Counted from the stretch's first letter, positions 48,581 through 59,954 are shown. The stretch: 64,000 nucleotides of DNA from Takakia lepidozioides (GCA_030704615.1 CM060733.1:63490001-63554000); one strand, 5' to 3'. The notes: generated from the letters alone by a model not told the origin. Numbers and translations are program-made.

Positions 48581-51303
48581 TCACCAGTAATCCCCACAGG
48601 AACAAACCCCATCGTGGAAGTGGTGAAATCTGTTGGAATCCCGTACAACAACTTCTCGCCCAACAATCTTCGAGATGAACTTTGTGGCCGTGTGGCAGTC
48701 ACCACACACGCGGAGGTTCTTGATGACCTGGATAGGCACCCCAGGGGGAGTGCTGATCAGCCCAAAGGCAATGGCCAGCTTCTCACTGTGGTGGCAAAGC
48801 GAAAATTCCTTTTGCTCCTCCTCCACATCATGCAATACAAAGCGTGTGTCACGCACATAACCAGCCTCCTTCATCTCCCAAGCCAATCTCTTCAGCTCCA
48901 CATGGATTTCCTCAATTTGCGGATGCAATTGTCTTCTACAGTGAATGTATGAACTTGGTTGTTGACCTCAATGCAGCTGCGCCCTGGTTCCTTTCTGACA
49001 CCTCTGTCCTCCATCAGTTTTCTCACCTCGGCTTGATCGTGCCACCTGCCCGCCGCAGCATAGATGTTCGATAGCAGCACATAAATTGAAGCCTGCTGTG
49101 GATCCCACTTGAGGAGGCATTTTGCTGCATATTCTGCGAGCTCCACATCACCATGAATCCTGCAGGCACTGAGCAAAGCACCCCACACCGAAGCACCTGG
49201 TTCGACGGGCATATTTCTAATGAAATCCTTTGCATCATCCAATAGCCCTGCACGGCCAAGAAGGTCTACCATGCAGCCAAAATGCTCCACTGTAGGAGCG
49301 AGGCCATGATCTGGACTGATGGAATCAAAATAGTGTCGGCCTTCGACCACTAGGCCCACATGGCTACATGCAGACAGGACAGATGTATAAGTGAAGCTGT
49401 CCGGCCTCAAGCCTTCCTGTTGCATTTGTTCGAATAGTTGGAGGGCCTCCCTAGCACACCCATGCTGACCATATCCTGCAATCATGGTGTTCCATGAGAC
49501 CACATTCCGTTGAGCCATATTGTCAAACACTTGACGCGCATCCTGTACGCTTCCACATTTGGCATACATATCAACAAGGGCAGTCTCCAGAATGGTGTCT
49601 GGGTCAACTCTACTTTTGCTGATGTCAGCATGGACCTGTTTGCCCTTCTCCAGTGCTACTAGGCCGGCACACGCACTGAGAACGCAACCGAACGTCACTT
49701 TGTCGGGTGTCAACCCATCCTGTTGCATTTGCTCATAGATCTCCAGAGATTCCCAACCACGCCCATGCTTGGCATACCCTGCAATCATGACATTCCATGA
49801 GACCACATCTCGTTGAGACATTCTGTCAAAAACTTGATGTGCATCCTTTATGCTCCCACATTTGGCATACATGTCCAAAAGGGTATTTTGAAGATTGATG
49901 TCTTGCATAATGCCAGTTTTGCTGATGTCAGCATGGATCTCTTTGCCCTTTTCTAGGGCTCCTAGGCGAGCACACGCATTAAGAATGCAAATGAATGTGA
50001 CTTTATCGGGTGTCACCCCTTCCTCTATCATTTCCTCATAGATCTCAAAAGCCTCCATACCACACCCCTGCTGAGCATATCCTGCAATCATGGCATTCCA
50101 TGAGACTACATCTTGTTGAGACATGCTGTTGAACACTTGACGTGCATTCTTTACGCTCCCACATTTGGCATACATGTCAGCAAGCGCTGTCTCAAGAACG
50201 ATATCTGGTGAAATTCCAGCTTTGATGATGTCAGAATGGACCTCTTTCCCCCTCTCTAGGGCTCCTAGGCTGGTACATGCATTGAGAACACAAATAAATG
50301 TGACTGTGTTGGGCATCAACCCTTCTTGTAGCATTTGCTTGTAGATCTCAAAAGCCTCCCGACCACACCCATGTTGAGCATATCCTGTGATCATGGCATT
50401 CCAAGAAACCACATTTCGATTAGCCATATTGTTGAACACTTTGCGTGCATCCTTAATGCTACCGCATTTGGCATACATGTTGACAAGAGCTGTCTCCAAA
50501 ATAACCTCTGGCGCAATTCCAGCTTTGATGATGTCACAATGGATCTGCTTGCCCTTTCCCAGGGCTCTCAGGCTGGCACACGCATTCAGAATGGAAATGA
50601 ACGTGACCTTGTCCAGCATCACCCCTTCCTGTTGCATTTGATTGTAGATTCGTAAAGCTTCCCTACCACACCCATGCTTAGCATATCCTCCTATCATTAT
50701 ATTCCAGGTAAACAAGTTTCGTTCTGGCATTTCCTCAAACACTTGGTGTGCATCCACCAAGCTTCCACACTTGGCGTACATATTCACAAGGGTGTTGAGT
50801 AGGAAGATGTTTGGCTTGACTCCACTTTGGATAATGTGGGTATGCACCTGCTTTCCCTCCCCTAGGCATTTCCTCTTGATGCACTCCTGCAAGATATGGA
50901 CATAGGTATCCGAGTCTACCTGAATGCCTGGTTGGTTCAAAATGTGGAGCACTTCCTTCAGTCCTCCTGCCTTACATAGTTCCCTCAGATCCCCGTAGGT
51001 GCCAGAAGAATTCCTGTTGACTCCCGCTCTTGTTGCTCCTTCAAAAGCATTGACGGAGAAGGTGCTACTCTTGCCGCCAGTCTGATGTCCAACAAATACC
51101 TGAGTCTGCTTCGACTCTGTCATCCTACCTGCCGCAGGCAGGTATCGTCTCGCACAATTTAAGGGTTCCAACAATGGATTTAATTTTTCAGCTACCTCTC
51201 GCTTCACCCAAGGACGATTCAACCAAACCTCCATCGAAAGGCCCTCCTTTGTGTGCTTATGTCTGAAGTCTGGTGATCTCGGACTTTTCTGTAAGACCAG
51301 CAT
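48581..51303 (-). pseudogene. PPR gene 3: PLS/DYW protein with one frameshift
   Basis: ATG at 51303 opens a frame of 803 codons ending at 48892. It has six PLS triplets (ILQECIKRKCLGEG, LNACASL, LNACTSL, LNACARL, LSACAGL, LSACSHVGLVVEG), then E domains and PG box [10 protein letters not shown]. At about 48928 one A is missing compared with the other PPR genes (GACAATTGC for GACAAATTGC). This shifts the frame just before the DYW domain. The DYW domain continues intact in the next frame to 48581 ([28 protein letters not shown]). Either a recent pseudogene or a single-base sequence error; nothing else is damaged. It is more diverged from genes 1 and 2 than they are from each other, and closer to gene 4. 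Confidence 0.88.
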
Positions 51304-51310
51304 GTTGAGT
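51185..51310 (-). repeat. PPR leader repeat, copy g
   Basis: Overlaps the start of PPR gene 3: CATGCTGGTCTTACAG, AAAAGTCCGAGATCACC, then MEVWLNRPWVKREVAEKL in the PPR frame. The PPR ATG lies just before the acceptor-like CAG. Confidence 0.65.
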
Positions 51311-51394
51311 GGGAACCCTTAAGTCATCAGCAACACAATACCTGTTCAACTTTTGGCCTGGAGCTCCAAGCTGTACATCCACATAAAAACAATC

Positions 51395-51560
51395 GCCAAA
51401 TGCCCGACCGTGTATCATGGCAGCTACCTCTCCCTGCACCCAAGGAGGATTCAACCAACCCTCCATCCAAAGGACCTCCTTTATGTGGTTCTGTCTGAGG
51501 TATGGTGATCTTGGAATTTTCTGTAAAACCACCAGTAGGAAGCTGACTTTGAACTTTTGA
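51395..51560 (-). repeat. PPR leader repeat, copy h
   Basis: ACTGGTGGTTTTACAG, AAAATTCCAAGATCACC, then LWMEGWLNPPWVQGEVAAMI. Second copy upstream of PPR gene 3, about 0.25 kb from copy g. Confidence 0.65.
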
Positions 51561-52589
51561 TTTCTTCAACTTTGAACATGCTCAAACAACATGTGCTCTT
51601 CAACACGGAAGTGCCAGTCTGTTTGATTGCTTGTCACCTGTGCCATTAGCTTGCAGCAAACTCAAGCCCTGTGAGATAATAATCCTTGAAAATGACACTG
51701 CTTGAACAACACAAGATGAAGCCACCAGCATGAAGGACGGATTGTCAACCAACGGACACCCCAAAAAAGCTTGTGAGCCATGCCTGCACTACCCCTCTTC
51801 TAGTGTACAATCCAAAGTAGAATATAGCAGCTTGGGAAGACAAGGTTGAGTAGCAAAAAACTCATGGCTGTCGTCTACCTCTCGCAAAGCTCTCACCGTA
51901 GCTTACCAGCTTTCCCGATATCACACTATGGTGATTTTCATTTCGTTATATTACATGCCTGCGAATGAAAAAAAAATGTGGACGCGTTGCTGAAGCAAGT
52001 GTAAATTATGGTGTCACTTGACCCCTAAGGGCTATCGGGAATGTGCACACCGTTGTGACATCCAACATGTGGTTTGGTTGTCCTGTGGACAATGATTGTT
52101 GGCTCAAGGCCCGTGAATCTCCAGATTCTACGCATTTCCTTTATTCTACAGAATGAATGGGAGCAGCATAACATTCTAGACTCTCATATTAGTCTAGACT
52201 CTCTGGAGTGTGTCAAGTGATGGTTGATGGGGACGAGGCCTTCACAGTATGCGGCAGATTCATGGGCCAGGCTGTGAAGCTGAAATGGAGTTGCAGCTTG
52301 GTAATGCTGGGTCCAAGACGCTTGCAAGTGATGTCTATGACCCCTCCCAAGCCTGGAAGAAAACAGAAGAAAGGTATAGGCATCTAACTCTTTGCGTGTT
52401 TTTGTTACGTCTTCTAAATTCTCTTTCTCCCATCTTTTGGTGAATGGCCAGCCACATCACCAACACTGCCCACTACCATAGCAAATGAATAGGAGTATTC
52501 CAGTTCCGTGCTCAGAGTTGTGGACACCCAGAACACCTATCTGGTAGGCAAGCTAGTGCACTGCCCTCATAACCATACATAGAGAACGT
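51561..52589. other. No gene recognised
   Basis: Only short frames without domains. Likely 5' flank of PPR gene 3. Confidence 0.4.
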
Positions 52590-53030
52590 ACTCATAAGAT
52601 GTTGTTCGCCGTAGCCTTGTGGCCATAGACCCCGCACACAGTTTTTGCGGAACTAAAGGGAACAGACACTTCCTTTGTGAGGGGCTCACCCTGGTAGTGG
52701 GACTTACCATAGTATAGACAATTAGTTCGGGCTTTCCAGATATCCTCTAGAAAGCCCTTCACACATGCATCAACCTGATGTGTGTGATCTGCCCGGCAAT
52801 TAGACCCCAACAGGGCCATGACTTTAGGCTCCGCCTCAAAATTTGCAAAGTTGGTGAACAGAGGTGCAGGGACAATGTTCTTGATGTTCCTGAAGAGAGT
52901 CACTCTCTGGTGAGAATCCCAGACAATGTACCAGAAAATGGATACTGTCTTCAGGCTGCCCGCACATCGAGCAATTACTATCTCCTTGTCCTCTCTGCAT
53001 CTGTGTATTGTTCAAGGGTAGGCTTCCCGC
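52590..53030 (-). mobile_element. LINE reverse transcriptase C-terminal fragment
   Basis: Homologous to the piece at 47.9 kb. In two frames it reads CSMCGQPEDSIHFLVHCLGF (zf-RVT: C-x2-C...H-x4-C) and PLFTNFANFEAEPKVMALL plus CVKGFLEDIWKARTNCLY. It ends in the same LINE terminus (CATAAGATGTTGTTCGCC on the plus strand). 5'-truncated and frameshifted. Confidence 0.7.
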
Positions 53031-53938
53031 CCTGAGTTTAAATTTCAGTCTAATGCTGAGGGTAGGTAGGCTTTTCAGAGGTCCTCACCCAGTCTGGAAA
53101 GTTTTATGCCCAACTTCATTTCCATCAAACAGTCTTGGGGCATCTGACATGGCCTTAGACACTGCAAACTCCAGGTCAGCTTCATCTAGCAATGTGTATC
53201 CATCATTCCCAATGACTTAGAATCCTGGATCTACACTGCTCAAGACGGATTACAGCACTGGCCGTCAGTCTATAGTGACCAGATGAAAGAGTGAACTTCA
53301 AATGCTTGTGGGTTCTCTTGGAACCTCAGACGGATTGGATTTCTGTGGGCTGTGCATAGGCCATGTCGTAACTCTCACCCTACAGAGAGACCTGGTGTTA
53401 TTTCCCCAAGTTAGTGTATCCCAGAGGGTGTATGGCTGCAAGCAAGCAAGGAATGCAATGAACTACCTTTCTCTGTCTCTCAAGATGCATGATGGGGCTG
53501 GTGTAATTGCAGGTTGGGACCACGTCATCATCAGCTGTGGATGGGCAACATTGCTAAGGTATGTCATGTTTCTTTTCAATGAAATACTTATTCACTAAGT
53601 TGCTGCAGTTCAAACTGCTAGGGAATCACCATCCATTAACCCATGCCATAAGCTGAGATACTCGAAAACACTTCCCTTCTTTCCTATTATGTCTGATGCA
53701 CGGTGTTGCAGTGAAATGCTGTGTCAAAGCCTTGAGGGAGCTCCTCAAGTCACTTGACACGAGATAGAATGCACATACTTGTTCAATCCGACAATGAAAC
53801 CAATGGATGCCATGATATGCGACAGGATCTCTTGGGTTTCACACATTGAGCCTCTCCTCCTCTATCTATTGCAAGTTGATATAATCTGCTTACCGCATCC
53901 CTTTGGCCATTTTATAGCTTTCTCCTCAATCCTGACAG
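53031..53938. other. No exon recognised
   Basis: The upstream exons expected for the decarboxylase that follows were looked for here and not found. Confidence 0.35.
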
Positions 53939-54486
53939 ACTTCGATACTGATCTGTGGGATGGTATTGGGATGTGGTTCCTTGTCGATGCAGCATTTGCA
54001 GGAAATGCATGCATCTGCCCAGAGTTTCGGCACCATCTGAACGGCATAGAGAAGGCTGACCCATACGACATGAATCCATACAAGTGGATGCTCACCAACT
54101 TTGATTGCTCCACACTGTGGGTCAAGGTGTATCTCAATCACCTTGCCTGAACACATTACCTGTACTCCTTGCTCCTCTTTTTGGCCCTTCCCATGCATGT
54201 GTATGCCATCACCTCGAATTGTAAGTCCAGTGACCATAATTCTGCTGCACTGTTATCATGCAGTTCCCTTCATCCTCTGCTTGTCCACAGCATCTGGCCT
54301 GCCTTCTGCCTGTCAATTTGGCAGAATCCAGTGACAACATTTCAAGATCCAATAGTCAGTAGCTTTTGCTTAGGTTACACTTTTGTTTATCCATCCAGCA
54401 AAAGACGTTCTGATATCCATCCATTGCAGGGCTCAAGTCTGCTCGTGTCAGCTCTCTCTACCAACCCAGAGTTTTTGTGGAATAAG
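53939..54486 (+). pseudogene. Aromatic L-amino acid / tyrosine decarboxylase fragment (two exons)
   Basis: Exon 53939-54126 (after a CCTGACAG acceptor) encodes [20 protein letters not shown] and [19 protein letters not shown], the pyridoxal-phosphate site of group II decarboxylases. The Lys of the usual NxHKW forms the Schiff base with the cofactor; here the motif is NPYKW. Exon 54430-54486, in phase after CCATTGCAG, encodes SSLLVSALSTNPEFLWNK, the next family block, and ends at a GTATGC donor. No further block (the usual DWQ...RRFRSLK region) follows before the next PPR gene, and no N-terminal exons precede. This is a gene fragment or a strongly truncated gene. Plant members make tyramine, dopamine, tryptamine or aldehydes; the specificity cannot be told. 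Confidence 0.8.
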
Positions 54487-55099
54487 GTATGCATGGTGGG
54501 GTGTCTTTCTCCTCCATTCCTGCTGCATCACCTCCTTCAAACGTTAACAGTACACTTCCTTTTGCACAGCTTTTGTGGATTTCCTTTTGCCTCCTGAGTG
54601 CTAGCCGATATTATGGCTGAGTTTTCTGGTTACTTCCAGAAAATGGCATAAACTCAACACGGAGATTCTATAATGGTATATGCCCATGAATTTGAGCATA
54701 GTAATATATGTGATCTACACCCGCTGTCGGGAGCTGATGAGTTGGTGGGGTGTGATAGCAGCTTTTCACTGAATGTTAAGACTGCACTCTCTATGTTGCA
54801 CTAGTTGTAAGTTTGAACTTGGATCAGCAATAAACGTCTTGGGTTACCTTCTTAGGTCGATATGGAGTTTTTACTCAATACTTACATAGATGAACTTTGT
54901 GGATGTGCGATGGTACACCTTTGCTACATGGCATTTTGATGCAGTTAGATGTAATGATAACCCTTCTCCTTGTCATGACAAAAAGCAGCAAAGGGAATCT
55001 AATTGTTGCCATCTGTACATCGTTCCCTGTGATCTGGAAGATGCTGGGAGCTTGCTGGGTGTAGCCTGGTCCAATTGAGACGATCGGTGAAGCTATAGC
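54487..55099. other. No gene recognised; 5' flank of PPR gene 4
   Basis: Nothing codes here convincingly. If PPR gene 4 has an upstream exon carrying its start codon, it should lie here or further left. Confidence 0.35.
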
Positions 55100-58000
55100 T
55101 TGTCAGCTGCCCACTGGTGGTTTCTGCAGAGAAGTCCAAGATTACCAGACTTCAGACATGCATGCAGAAAGAAGGCCCTTTGGATCGAGGGTTGGTTGAA
55201 ACCTCCTTGGGCGGATGCAGAGCCAGCTGCCAGGATACTAGATCGATCACAATCTGGTTATGTTCCACATTATGGTCAAAGGACAGAGTCTGGGAAGACA
55301 CATGCTGTGGACACATTTAAGTCTCACCTGCAATTTGCCTGCCTTAAAAGACCAACAAAAGGAGCCAACATCAACTGTTCTGGGACTTGTGGGGATGTGA
55401 GGACACTATGTAAGGCAGGACGACTGAAGGAGGCTCTGCACATTTTGATCCAAGGAGGCATTCAAGCAGATTCAAGTACTTATGTCTGGGTGTTGCAGGA
55501 GTGCATCAACATTCGAGGCCTAGTAGAAGGAAAGCTGGTGCACGCCCACATCATTCAAAGTGGATTCAAGGCAAACACCTATCTACTTAACACCCTTGTC
55601 AACATGTATGCCAAATGTGGGAGCGTGGTGGATGCACGTCAACTGTTTGACAAAATGACTGAACGAGATCTATACACATGGAACATGATGATAGCAGGAT
55701 ATGCCAAACATCGGTGTGGTAGGGAGGCTCTACATATCTATGAGCAACTGATACAAGAAGGGGTGAAGCCAAACAGGGTCACACTAATCTGTGTTCTTAA
55801 GGCATGTGCCAGCTTAGCAGTCCTGGAAGAGGGCGTAGTGGTCCATGCTGACATCATCAAATCTGGAATTGCGCCAGATATCACTTTGGAGACTGCCCTT
55901 GTTAACATGTATGCGAAATGTGGGAGCATAAGTCATGCACGTCAAGTGTTTGACAAAATGGCTGAACGAAATGTGGTCTCATGGAATGCCATGATAGCTG
56001 GATATGCTCAGCATGCGGGTGGTAGGCAGGCTTTAAAGATCTATAGACGAATGATACAGGAAGGGGTGATGCCTGACAGGGTGACATTCATTTGTGTTCT
56101 CAATGCCTGCGCCAGCTTGGCAGTTCTTGAAAAGGGGGCGGAGGTCCATGCTGACTTTATCAAGGCTGCAATTCCACCAGATACCATTGTGGATAATGCG
56201 CTTGTTGACATGTATGCCAGATGTGGGAGCATAAGGAGGGCTCGTGAAGTGTTCGACAATATGTTTCAACGAGATGTTGTCTCATGGAACACCATGATAT
56301 CAGGATATGGTCTGCATGGGTGTGGCAGCGAGGCTATAAAAATCTATGATCAGATGTTACGGGAAGGACAGGGGCCGGACAAGGTCACCTTCATTTGCAT
56401 GCTGAATGTATGTGCCAGTCTGGCAGCCCTTGAACGGGGCGTAGAGGTACATGCTGACATCGTGAAAGCTCGAATATTGCCAGATATCATTCTGGAGAAT
56501 GCCCTTGTGGACATGTATGCCAAAGGCGGGAGCATGAAGGATGCGCGTCATGTGTTTGACAATATGGCTCAACAGGATGTGGTCTCGTGGAGTGCAATAA
56601 TAGCTGGATATGGTCAACATGGGTGTGGTGGGGAGGCTTTGGAGATCTACGAGAAGATGAAAGGGGAGGAGGTGATGCCTGACAGGGTCACATTCATTTG
56701 TGTGCTCAATGCATGTGCCAGCCTGGTAGCCCTAGAGAAGGGCATTGAGGTCCATGCTGATATGATCAAAGCTGGAATTGGGCCAGATATGGTTCTGGAG
56801 AATACTCTCGTTGATATGTATGCCAAATGTGGGAGTATAATGCATGCACGTCGAGTGTTTGACAACATGGCTCAACGAAATGTGACCTCATGGAATGTAA
56901 TGATAGCAGGATATGGTCAGCGTGGGTGTGGTACAGAGGCTTTGGAGATCTACAAGCAAATGATACAGGAAGGCCTTACGCCTGATATGGTCACATTCAT
57001 TTGCGTTCTCAATGCGTGTGCCAGCCTGGCTGCCCTGGAAAAGGGCATAGAGGTGCATGCTGATATCATCAAAGCTGCAATTGGGCCAGATATCATTCTG
57101 GAGACTGCCCTTGCTGACATGTATGCCAAATGCGGGAGGATGAAGGATGCACATCAAGTGTTTGACCAGATGGCACAAAGAAATGCAGTCTCTTGGAATG
57201 CAATGATTGGAGGCTATGCTCAGCAGGGGTGTGGTAGGGAGGCCCTTCACCTATTTGAAGAAATGCAACAAAAAGGCTTCAAGCCGGACGGTGTTACCTT
57301 TATTTGTCTTCTCTCTGCCTGTAGCCATGCAGGCCTAGTGGATGAAGGCCATCGCTACTTCGCTTCTATGTGTAGTGATCATGGCTTCACTCCTACAATG
57401 GAGCATTTTGGCTGCATGGTGGACCTTCTTGGCCGTGCAGGGCGATTAGATGAAGCAGAGAGCTTCATTGACAACATGCCAATTGAACCAGGTGCTGTGG
57501 TGTGGGGGGCCTTGCTTGGTGCCTGCAGAATTCATGGCGATGTGGAGCTAGCTGAGCGTGCAGCAAAATGCCTTCTCAAATTGGATCCACAGAATTCTTC
57601 CACGTACGTGCTACTATCAAACATCTTTGCTGCAGCAGGCAGATGGGACGAGCAAGCGAATGTGAGAAAAATGATGCAGGACAGAGGTATCAGAAAGGAA
57701 CCAGGACGCAGCTGGATTAAGGTGGACAACAAGGTGCATGCATTTGTTGTAGAAGACAAATTGCATCCACAAATTGAGGAAATCCATACTGAGTTGAAGA
57801 GATTGTCTAGGCAGATGAAGGAGGTCGGGTATGCTCCTGACACACGATTTGTATTGCATGATGTGGATGAGGAGCAAAAGGAGTTTTCTCTTTGCTGCCA
57901 CAGTGAGAAGCTGGCCATTGCTTTTGGGCTGATCAGCACACCCTCTGGAATGCCTATTCGCGTCATCAAAAACCTCCGGGTGTGTGGTGACTGCCACACA

Positions 58001-58108
58001 GCCACCAAATTTATCTCAAAGATTGTTAAGCGTCTGGTTGTTGTACGGGATGCCAACCGATTTCACCACTTCCAAGATGGGGTTTGTTCCTGTGGAGATT
58101 ACTGGTGA
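55100..58108 (+). CDS. PPR gene 4: PLS-class DYW-type pentatricopeptide repeat protein
   Basis: Open frame of 1002 codons with seven PLS triplets: VLQECINIRGLVEG, LKACASL, LNACASL, LNVCASL, LNACASL, LNACASL, LSACSHAGLVDEG. They are followed by E domains, PG box KEPGRSWIKV and a DYW domain ([28 protein letters not shown]). The frame begins after a stop at 55088-55090 and has no ATG until the NMYAKCG of the first repeat unit, about residue 168. The true start must be in an upstream exon or use a non-AUG codon. GGTTTCTGCAG just before AGAAGTCC is a good 3' splice site. Expected role: organellar C-to-U editing. The frame has no frameshift, so the gene looks alive. Confidence 0.92.
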   Translation: MSAAHWWFLQRSPRLPDFRHACRKKALWIEGWLKPPWADAEPAARILDRSQSGYVPHYGQRTESGKTHAVDTFKSHLQFACLKRPTKGANINCSGTCGDVRTLCKAGRLKEALHILIQGGIQADSSTYVWVLQECINIRGLVEGKLVHAHIIQSGFKANTYLLNTLVNMYAKCGSVVDARQLFDKMTERDLYTWNMMIAGYAKHRCGREALHIYEQLIQEGVKPNRVTLICVLKACASLAVLEEGVVVHADIIKSGIAPDITLETALVNMYAKCGSISHARQVFDKMAERNVVSWNAMIAGYAQHAGGRQALKIYRRMIQEGVMPDRVTFICVLNACASLAVLEKGAEVHADFIKAAIPPDTIVDNALVDMYARCGSIRRAREVFDNMFQRDVVSWNTMISGYGLHGCGSEAIKIYDQMLREGQGPDKVTFICMLNVCASLAALERGVEVHADIVKARILPDIILENALVDMYAKGGSMKDARHVFDNMAQQDVVSWSAIIAGYGQHGCGGEALEIYEKMKGEEVMPDRVTFICVLNACASLVALEKGIEVHADMIKAGIGPDMVLENTLVDMYAKCGSIMHARRVFDNMAQRNVTSWNVMIAGYGQRGCGTEALEIYKQMIQEGLTPDMVTFICVLNACASLAALEKGIEVHADIIKAAIGPDIILETALADMYAKCGRMKDAHQVFDQMAQRNAVSWNAMIGGYAQQGCGREALHLFEEMQQKGFKPDGVTFICLLSACSHAGLVDEGHRYFASMCSDHGFTPTMEHFGCMVDLLGRAGRLDEAESFIDNMPIEPGAVVWGALLGACRIHGDVELAERAAKCLLKLDPQNSSTYVLLSNIFAAAGRWDEQANVRKMMQDRGIRKEPGRSWIKVDNKVHAFVVEDKLHPQIEEIHTELKRLSRQMKEVGYAPDTRFVLHDVDEEQKEFSLCCHSEKLAIAFGLISTPSGMPIRVIKNLRVCGDCHTATKFISKIVKRLVVVRDANRFHHFQDGVCSCGDYW
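55103..55240 (+). repeat. PPR leader repeat, copy i
   Basis: ACTGGTGGTTTCTGCAG, AGAAGTCCAAGATTACC, then ALWIEGWLKPPWADAEPAA in the PPR frame. Confidence 0.65.
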
Positions 58109-58602
58109 AACAAGTGACATGCACGAAAGAAAGTGCGTCACTTCAACGGTGCGGTGGACTTGACATTAATTTTATAACTGGAGAGCTGAAAAAATTATCT
58201 GTGGCTACTGGGAGTACTGCACTGTCAATAGGATCGTTGCAAAGCTGTTCACTGTAAATTGAAAAGGGTGGAAATTGAAAGGTGTGCACAAAAAGGTTAT
58301 ACATGGACTTCCCCAAACAGGTCTATGAAGACTGGTTGGGGAACAATTCATATTACGACACACGGTGACAACTATCCCTTCTGCATGCAATGAGCTTGAT
58401 AGGCTTTATACTTGATTGGTGTTGACAGAGTTGCAAACATATGAGTTTGTGGTTTGCTACTGGCCCTCAATCAACCATCACGCCTCTTGTATTCAGGTCA
58501 GCCACTCTTAATCTGCCAAGCAACATGATGTTGAGTTGGGGTACAGTGGGTAAAGGCCACCATACTTGTGCCAATCTTGCCATTTTCTTATTCAAACAGA
58601 GG
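58109..58602. other. No gene recognised; 3' flank of PPR gene 4
   Basis: No coding or repeat structure identified. Confidence 0.4.
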
Positions 58603-58973
58603 TAGGGTAAAACACCCTATGACCGTTATAGTTCCTATGACCATTCACCTCATAATTGCTTGGGTCAGGCCTGCATGAGCGACCGTTGCTGGGCCCAAGA
58701 CTGCTCATTTTTGCCACTTGGCAAACAGTTGTTTGATAGAACCCCAAGAAATATGAGTGGTCATAGGGCTCAAACTTCACACAAGCATTCGGATTGGTTC
58801 AACTTTGAAACCCCATAACTTTGTGTGGATTTCATGAAATCATGCATTTCCAAATGTGTTGGGATACCCCAGATGTGGGGCATGTTATCAATTATCCGGG
58901 GTAAAAACGACAAAAATTCACCGGTAGATCTTCCGCCATCTTTAGATGAACGGTCATAGGGTGTTCTACCCTA
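58603..58973. mobile_element. 367-bp element with TA duplication (Tc1/mariner or Stowaway type)
   Basis: GGGTAAAACACCCTATGACC begins the element at 58605 and its inverse complement ends it at 58971 (22 of 23 bases over the full repeat). TA dinucleotides flank both sides. The interior is non-coding. It sits directly beside a copy of the GTGTCCACC repeat, probably inserted at its edge. Confidence 0.72.
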
Positions 58974-58974
58974 C

Positions 58975-59085
58975 AGTGTCCACCCTCCAAAATGAGGGCA
59001 GTAGCCCTTCGGGTAAAGTGATACCATAAGTTATGCCTGCTTCGGCAAGAATCTCCCTTTTTGGTCCAGCATACAAAAAATAGAT
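58975..59085 (+). repeat. GTGTCCACC-type dispersed repeat, copy 1
   Basis: GTGTCCACCCTCCAAAATG ... GCAGTAGCCCTTCGGG ... GCCTGCTTCGGCAAGAATCT. Matches copy 2 about 670 bp away. Confidence 0.55.
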
Positions 59086-59294
59086 CACTTGTATAAAAAG
59101 TTGTCAAAGTATCGTCGCGGCCGGCCTCTTGGTCTGTTTAACCCCATGTCTACAAGTCCTTTTGTTGCATGTAGGACTGCCTGTCCAATAGTGCGAGCGT
59201 AGACAATGGACTTGAAATTGGCAATATGCTTTTCAGTGACTTTATTCTTTTCTCCACGAAGTGTACCTCCTCTTCCAATGACGTTTTTGATCAA
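59085..59294 (-). pseudogene. Short coding-like fragment, unrecognised
   Basis: A 69-codon frame with GRGGTLRGEKNKVTEKHIAN and MGLNRPRGRPRRYFDNFLYK reads like protein rather than noise. It resembles pieces of transposon-encoded proteins. No family can be named. Confidence 0.25.
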
Positions 59295-59394
59295 TTCACA
59301 ACAGTACCTGGTTGAGGGTTTAAATTAGAAGACATCCCACAAAGGTTTGTTGAGAAAAACAAGGGTTACAAACTATGCTGGTTTTCCAACATCC

Positions 59395-59470
59395 AACAAA
59401 CGGCCCAATGGTTAGGGCACATAGACCGTCATACAAGTGGTAGTGGCTTCAAAGCCACATAGGTGTATGT
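59395..59470 (+). repeat. tRNA-like SINE head
   Basis: CCCAATGGTTAGGGCAC resembles a Pol III A box and GTGGCTTCAAAGCCAC a B box with T-arm-like pairing. A repeat body follows to about 59745, so this is more likely a SINE than a tRNA gene. Confidence 0.45.
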
Positions 59471-59644
59471 TGGATGTCACCAATTATAGCCAACAACTAT
59501 AAAAGGGGGTCCCGGGTCAACCGGTCACTTGATGTGTGGGTACATGAGGACTTTCTAGTCCTTGGGAGGTTTGGGCAACTGCGTTGCCCCGGTTACGGCC
59601 ATTAGAAGGTGTCCACCTTCCAATGGAATACAGTTGCTCTTTAA

Positions 59645-59745
59645 GGTGTCCACCTTACAAACGGAAGGTAGTAGCTTTTTGGGGTGAAGTGTTGCGCCTG
59701 CTGCTTCGGCAGGAGTCTTCCTCTCTCTATAATGGTTTCCCAATG
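59645..59745 (+). repeat. GTGTCCACC-type dispersed repeat, copy 2
   Basis: GTGTCCACCTTACAAACGG ... GGTAGTAGCTTTTTGGGG ... CCTGCTGCTTCGGCAGGAG. Probably the tail of the SINE that starts near 59395. Confidence 0.55.
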
Positions 59746-59954
59746 GAAGGGCAACCAAATCTTGTGCTCTTGCCCTCTCTTCTTGCTTGTCTTTATGGTA
59801 CCTACTTCCAGCACTTCAACACATGTATAAATTAAACTTAAAAAAAGCACCCAATCAAATTAACCTATCCTCATTTATAGTGATGAGCTTGTCACAAAAC
59901 TAAGCAAAGATCTGACCTAACTTACTCAACAGACAAGCAGTGCAGAAAGGAAAT

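Noticed and set aside
59395-59470. Possible functional tRNA gene
   Set aside because: A and B box-like motifs are present, but the cloverleaf does not close and a repeat body follows.
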